Assembly (NCBI RefSeq): GCF_003970695.1
Contig: NZ_CP034570.1
Location: 1,364,001 to 1,428,000, forward strand
Length of the DNA: 64,000 nucleotides
Source of the DNA: Maribacter sp. MJ134
GTDB taxonomy: Bacteria; Bacteroidota; Bacteroidia; Flavobacteriales; Flavobacteriaceae
Direction of reading: 5' to 3'
In this document: positions 60,760 through 64,000 of the stretch, one piece after another
Position numbering within the stretch: position 1 is the first letter of the stretch
Layout: each line of letters starts with the position of its first letter
The notes under the pieces: model-generated
Seen by the model: the letters and a program-made list of their open reading frames with translations, nothing else
What the model was told of the DNA's origin: nothing
The model's database searches: none
Position numbers and translations under genes: made by a program

Positions 60760-60767
60760 CAAATGTA
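60760..60767 (-). promoter_or_regulatory. -7 element of the Gfo/Idh/MocA gene
   Basis: Minus-strand TACATTTG fits TAnnTTTG and lies 24 bp before the ATG at 60735. It rules out the TTG start at 60762 if functional. Confidence 0.5.
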
Positions 60768-60782
60768 CTCAATTTTCCTGCT

Positions 60783-60790
60783 TATCTTTA
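60783..60790 (+). promoter_or_regulatory. -7-like element of the acyl-CoA carboxylase gene
   Basis: TATCTTTA has one mismatch to TAnnTTTG, 23 bp before the ATG at 60814. The two divergent -7 boxes are only about 15 bp apart, so the promoters could interfere. Confidence 0.45.
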
Positions 60791-60813
60791 ACCTATAAAT
60801 TGAAACTACTGGA

Positions 60814-62442
60814 ATGGATATTAAGTTCAATAAAAACGAAGACGTAAATAAATTGATGCTTTCCGAGCTTCGAAAAAAACTAGCCGAGGTTGCTTTAGGA
60901 GGTGGTAAAGCCAGAATTGAGAAGCAACACAAGCAAGGGAAAATGACCGCTCGCGAGCGTATCGATTATTTATTGGACAATACATCCCAAAGTATAGAAA
61001 TAGGAGCATTCGTAGGGGATGGCATGTACGAAGAACACGGGGGATGTCCATCTGGTGGAGTTGTCATAAAGATGGGTTATGTTTCGGGAAAACAATGCTT
61101 GGTAGTTGCTAACGATGCTACGGTTAAGGCAGGAGCCTGGTTTCCCATAACCGCCAAAAAGAACTTACGGGCCCAGGAAATTGCTATTGAAAATAAATTA
61201 CCGATTATCTACTTGGTGGACAGCGCAGGGGTTTACCTGCCTATGCAGGATGAAATTTTTCCGGATAAGGAACATTTTGGACGCATCTTCCGCAATAATG
61301 CCATTATGAGCAGCATGGGAATCACGCAAATCTCTGCCGTCATGGGTAGTTGTGTGGCGGGTGGTGCCTATTTGCCCATTATGAGCGATGAGGCTCTAAT
61401 CGTAGATAAAACCGGTAGTATCTTTTTAGCGGGAAGTTATCTGGTAAAAGCTGCTATTGGGGAAAGTATAGACAATGAAACCTTAGGAGGTGCCACCACG
61501 CATTGCGAAATCAGCGGTGTTACGGATTATAAGGCAAAAGATGATGGGGCTGCACTTGATACCATTAAAAACATAATGGATAAAATAGGTGATGCGACCA
61601 AGGCCGGCTTTAACCGCAAGGAGACCGCAGCACCTAAGAAAGACCCAAAGGATATTTACGGCATATTACCGGGTTCTAGAGCCGAGCAATATGACATGAT
61701 GGAAATTATACAACGCCTGGTGGACGATTCGGAATTTGAGGCATATAAGGATGGTTACGGACAGAGCATCCTAACGGGCTATGCTCGGATTGATGGTTGG
61801 GCAGTAGGTATTGTCGCCAATCAACGAAAGGTGGTCAAGACCAAAAAAGGAGAAATGCAATTTGGAGGAGTCATCTATTCGGACTCTGCGGATAAAGCAA
61901 CACGTTTTATAGCCAATTGTAACCAAAAAAAGATTCCACTGGTATTTTTACAGGACGTAACCGGATTTATGGTGGGGAGTAAGAGTGAACATGGTGGAAT
62001 CATAAAAGACGGAGCCAAAATGGTGAACGCGGTCAGTAATTCCGTGGTGCCTAAATTCACCATCGTTATTGGCAACAGCTATGGTGCGGGGAATTACGCC
62101 ATGTGCGGAAAAGCCTATGACCCCAGATTTATCGTCGCATGGCCAAGTGCGGAGTTAGCGGTTATGAGCGGAAATTCTGCGGCAAAAGTACTTTTACAGA
62201 TTGAAAAAGCTTCCTTGAAGAAGAAGGGTGAAACGATAACCGAAGCCAAAGAAAAAGAACTGTTCGATAAAATCAAGAAACGCTATGACCGGCAAGTATC
62301 ACCTTATTACGCTGCGGCCCGTTTATGGACCGATGCCATCATAGACCCACTTGATACTAGAAAATGGGTTTCAATGGGTATAGAAGCTGCCAATCATGCA
62401 CCGATTGAAAAGGCTTTTAATATGGGCGTTTTACAGGTATAA
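60814..62442 (+). CDS. Acyl-CoA carboxylase, carboxyltransferase beta subunit
   Basis: This 542-aa subunit carries out the carboxyl transfer from biotin to an acyl-CoA. The first crotonase-like half has GKMTARERIDYLLDN, GGVVIKMGYVSGKQCLVVANDATV, and GAYLPIMSDEALIV; the second has VVANQRKVVKTKKGEMQFGGV, TGFMVGSKSEHGGIIKDGAKM and GNSYGAGNYAMCGKAYDPR. It resembles methylcrotonyl-CoA carboxylase beta (the GAxVxLPxQ-DExFPDxEHFGRIF block) more than propionyl-CoA carboxylase beta. No alpha (biotin) subunit gene lies in the window. Ends 1 bp before the convergent gene. Confidence 0.9.
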   Translation: MDIKFNKNEDVNKLMLSELRKKLAEVALGGGKARIEKQHKQGKMTARERIDYLLDNTSQSIEIGAFVGDGMYEEHGGCPSGGVVIKMGYVSGKQCLVVANDATVKAGAWFPITAKKNLRAQEIAIENKLPIIYLVDSAGVYLPMQDEIFPDKEHFGRIFRNNAIMSSMGITQISAVMGSCVAGGAYLPIMSDEALIVDKTGSIFLAGSYLVKAAIGESIDNETLGGATTHCEISGVTDYKAKDDGAALDTIKNIMDKIGDATKAGFNRKETAAPKKDPKDIYGILPGSRAEQYDMMEIIQRLVDDSEFEAYKDGYGQSILTGYARIDGWAVGIVANQRKVVKTKKGEMQFGGVIYSDSADKATRFIANCNQKKIPLVFLQDVTGFMVGSKSEHGGIIKDGAKMVNAVSNSVVPKFTIVIGNSYGAGNYAMCGKAYDPRFIVAWPSAELAVMSGNSAAKVLLQIEKASLKKKGETITEAKEKELFDKIKKRYDRQVSPYYAAARLWTDAIIDPLDTRKWVSMGIEAANHAPIEKAFNMGVLQV

Positions 62443-62443
62443 A

Positions 62444-63583
62444 CTATTCACTTTCTAAATTGACATTGACTCTGGTTCTATCTAGAATTTTAATCCGTTT
62501 GGTTTTCATATACGCTGCTTTAAAGATAATTAAATCCCCTTTTTGGGCCTTTAGGACATATCTGCCTTGCGCATTGGCTACGGTAGATTCACCGTTCATT
62601 TCATTGGTAATAGTTGCACCTGAAACCCCACGCCCTGCAAAGAAAACAAAGCCTGAAATATTCAAGTTCGTCGCTTTCTTTCCCTTAGCCACCATAGCCT
62701 TGGAATTACGGGCGGGCTTATCGGAATAATAGGTAGAATTCAATTGATACGCCATAGCTGATTTTTCTAATTTTTCCCACGCCGCCAGACTCGCGTATTT
62801 TCTATAAGAGTGTGTATACTTATTAGGAGCTGCCATGAGCACCAAGCTCACTTTTTTGGCTCCATATATTTTTAATAGTTCCAAACTCAGAATAAAATCG
62901 TTCTTGACATAGATATCGTAAGGCGATAAATCTACCTTAGATACCCTCGCGTTTTTACCTATTGTATGAAAAATACTCTTACCAGAAGTATTCAGGTTAG
63001 TGCCCGGAAAACTCTTAAAACCGTCTTCATCATAAATATTAATGCGTACAAGAAGACTATCCGAGGCATTGGAGGCAACTTCAAAAACCAAGTCCTCTAG
63101 TTTTCTGAGACCTTTTTTTACTTTTATTTTTGTGGCCAGTTCTCCGCCTAAAGCAATATTATCCTTCCAATAGCCATAAATTTTCTCACCAGTATTTTGA
63201 TAGCCAATAATTTCCTGAATCTCATAAGCGCCCTTATTGGTTACTACAATCTCATTTAGTTTTACTATTTCTGGCTGTAGTACTATTTCAGGGTATTCAT
63301 TATAAGCGAACTGCAAATCTTTTACCGCTCGTTTAAATGTTTTATAACCGATTGAAGAAAATTGCAAGGAATCCTTAAGGCTATATTCCTCTTTGTTCAA
63401 TTCTAAATGAAATAGGCCCTCTTCATCACTAACGGTCCCGACACCTCTATTGACGATACCAATGTTTACATAAGGCAGGAAATCCTTGGTTTCAGCGTCT
63501 AGTACACGACCCTTATAATCTTGTTGTGCATACATCGGTAAGCAGGAAAGGGCGACTAAAATTATAAATAATATTTTCCGCAT
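62444..63583 (-). CDS. Exported carboxypeptidase-like regulatory domain protein
   Basis: This 379-aa exported protein has a signal peptide (KILFIILVALSCLPMYAQ). It starts with a carboxypeptidase-regulatory-like domain (YKGRVLDAETKDFLPYVNIGI, VSDEEGLFHLEL) and ends with a second such domain (NISGFVFFAGRGVSGATITNE, ANAQGRYVLKAQKGDLIIFKAAY). A middle region of about 180 residues (IQEIIGYQNTGEKIYGYW, LRKLEDLVFEVASN) has no clear family. It is probably a surface or periplasmic protein. It lies 3 bp downstream of the partial gene on the same strand. Confidence 0.8.
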   Translation of the reverse strand: MRKILFIILVALSCLPMYAQQDYKGRVLDAETKDFLPYVNIGIVNRGVGTVSDEEGLFHLELNKEEYSLKDSLQFSSIGYKTFKRAVKDLQFAYNEYPEIVLQPEIVKLNEIVVTNKGAYEIQEIIGYQNTGEKIYGYWKDNIALGGELATKIKVKKGLRKLEDLVFEVASNASDSLLVRINIYDEDGFKSFPGTNLNTSGKSIFHTIGKNARVSKVDLSPYDIYVKNDFILSLELLKIYGAKKVSLVLMAAPNKYTHSYRKYASLAAWEKLEKSAMAYQLNSTYYSDKPARNSKAMVAKGKKATNLNISGFVFFAGRGVSGATITNEMNGESTVANAQGRYVLKAQKGDLIIFKAAYMKTKRIKILDRTRVNVNLESE

Positions 63584-63586
63584 AAT

Positions 63587-64000
63587 TTAATTTGAAACAA
63601 TTGAAAGCACATTCGAAACCGTAAACAATTGCTGGCTTACGTTTTTTAGACTCAACTTAAAGACTTTAGTTTCTTTACGCTGTGACGCACTACCGTAGTT
63701 GTGGTAGATAGTTGCTTTCAAATAAGTAGGTGTTAAACTTTTGTTTCCAAAATATTTAGCGTTTACTTTCCATACCCCTTTAATACTTTCATCTATAAGA
63801 TATTCTTCACTTGAGAAACCGGATATCTTCTTGTTCTTGAAACTTTCTGCATCGGCAAAGAGCGAATGTTCCGATTTGAAATAATTTCCCTCTGGGTTTA
63901 CGAACTGTAGCTCGAACTCCGCCTCACTATCGTTCCATTCGAATACCAATCGCGTACCTTTGAACTCATCGTCCAGCACTAAATTCTTTAGTTCTCTTTT
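63587..64000 (-). CDS. C-terminal part of an exported or surface protein, DUF2135-like (partial)
   Basis: The last 138 residues are in the window and the frame is open to the edge (KRELKNLVLDDEFKG precede the GTG at 63979), so the start lies beyond 64000. The sequence is beta-rich: LVFEWNDSEAEFELQFVNPEG, then KGVWKVNAKYFGNKSLTPTYL and IYHNYGSASQRKETKVFKL, the last two being DUF2135-like strands (G-x-Y/W-x-V-N-A-x-Y-x-G...). The assignment to that family is weak. It may be co-transcribed with the 379-aa gene downstream. Confidence 0.6.
   Translation of the reverse strand, partial: KRELKNLVLDDEFKGTRLVFEWNDSEAEFELQFVNPEGNYFKSEHSLFADAESFKNKKISGFSSEEYLIDESIKGVWKVNAKYFGNKSLTPTYLKATIYHNYGSASQRKETKVFKLSLKNVSQQLFTVSNVLSIVSN

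Noticed and set aside
1..64000. Prophage, integrative element or genomic island
   Set aside because: No integrase, transposase, phage gene, att-like duplication of the tRNA-Ser end, or sudden change in gene type or composition is visible.

Overview
The window is a stretch of chromosome from a member of the Bacteroidota, almost certainly a marine-type Flavobacteriaceae. The evidence is the family content (CAL67264 family membrane protein, DUF4834, BatA-domain protein, YfhO, iron-sulfur-free endonuclease III, OMP_b-brl TonB receptors with a carboxypeptidase-like domain), the AT-rich intergenic DNA, the weak Shine-Dalgarno sites, and many TAnnTTTG -7 promoter elements typical of the Bacteroidetes primary sigma factor. 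The genus is inference; something near Maribacter/Zobellia would fit. No phage, insertion sequence, CRISPR array or plasmid gene is visible. This is core and lineage-specific chromosome, not a mobile island. Both outer genes run off the window.

Layout. 1-7.3 kb (+): NhaC antiporter end, thiol peroxidase, DgkA-type kinase, then a tight ftsK-lolA-lptF/G-ribBA block. 7.3-9.3 kb (-): a DegT aminotransferase and a TSUP transporter. 9.3-9.7 kb: degenerate hairpin repeats, a terminator and tRNA-Ser(UGA). 9.9-15.2 kb (+): glycosyltransferase, then BatA-domain protein, a dihydroorotase homologue lacking its metal ligands, a small membrane protein and an esterase. 15.2-19.3 kb: small exported protein, MBL hydrolase, a conserved 486-aa protein of unknown role, Bcp and an iron-sulfur-free Nth. 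19.3-21.4 kb (-): two tandem cassettes, each an ECF sigma factor followed by an unannotated 47-aa protein. 21.5-25.7 kb (+): uvrA and an Arg/Ser/Asn-rich exported protein behind a sigma-54-like promoter. 25.8-32.1 kb (-): a four-gene cell-surface glycan operon (YfhO, GT4, Wzx-like, RluA) and DUF4834. 32.2-37.1 kb: outer-membrane barrel protein, GNAT-like protein, and an alpha-oxoamine synthase next to a cysteine-synthase-like enzyme, the expected pair for sulfonolipid (capnine) synthesis. 37.2-45.2 kb: S9 peptidase, YbaB, thioredoxin-like protein, OmpA protein, YegP protein, threonine aldolase and a zinc metalloprotease. 45.4-48.8 kb (+): the conserved ATP-grasp/alpha-E/transglutaminase trio. 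48.8-53.4 kb (+): prfB with its programmed frameshift, ArsC-like protein, a secreted Lys-tailed protein and a TonB-type receptor. 53.5-64 kb: small membrane protein, fumC, coiled-coil membrane protein, GNAT, MBL lipoprotein, ettA, CAL67264 protein, Gfo/Idh/MocA oxidoreductase, acyl-CoA carboxylase beta subunit and two exported proteins.

The most promising unexplained feature is the duplicated sigma-factor/47-aa cassette at 19.3-21.3 kb. Both small proteins have exactly 47 residues, lie about 70 bp behind their sigma gene, are followed by a hairpin, and share the core P-x-T-I-x-F-L-L-x-[YF]-S and the ending F-E-[ST]-x-L-N. Several enzymes have lost canonical catalytic or cofactor residues (dihydroorotase, the RibA half of RibBA, the cluster of Nth). 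All assignments come from reading the sequence; no database search was run.
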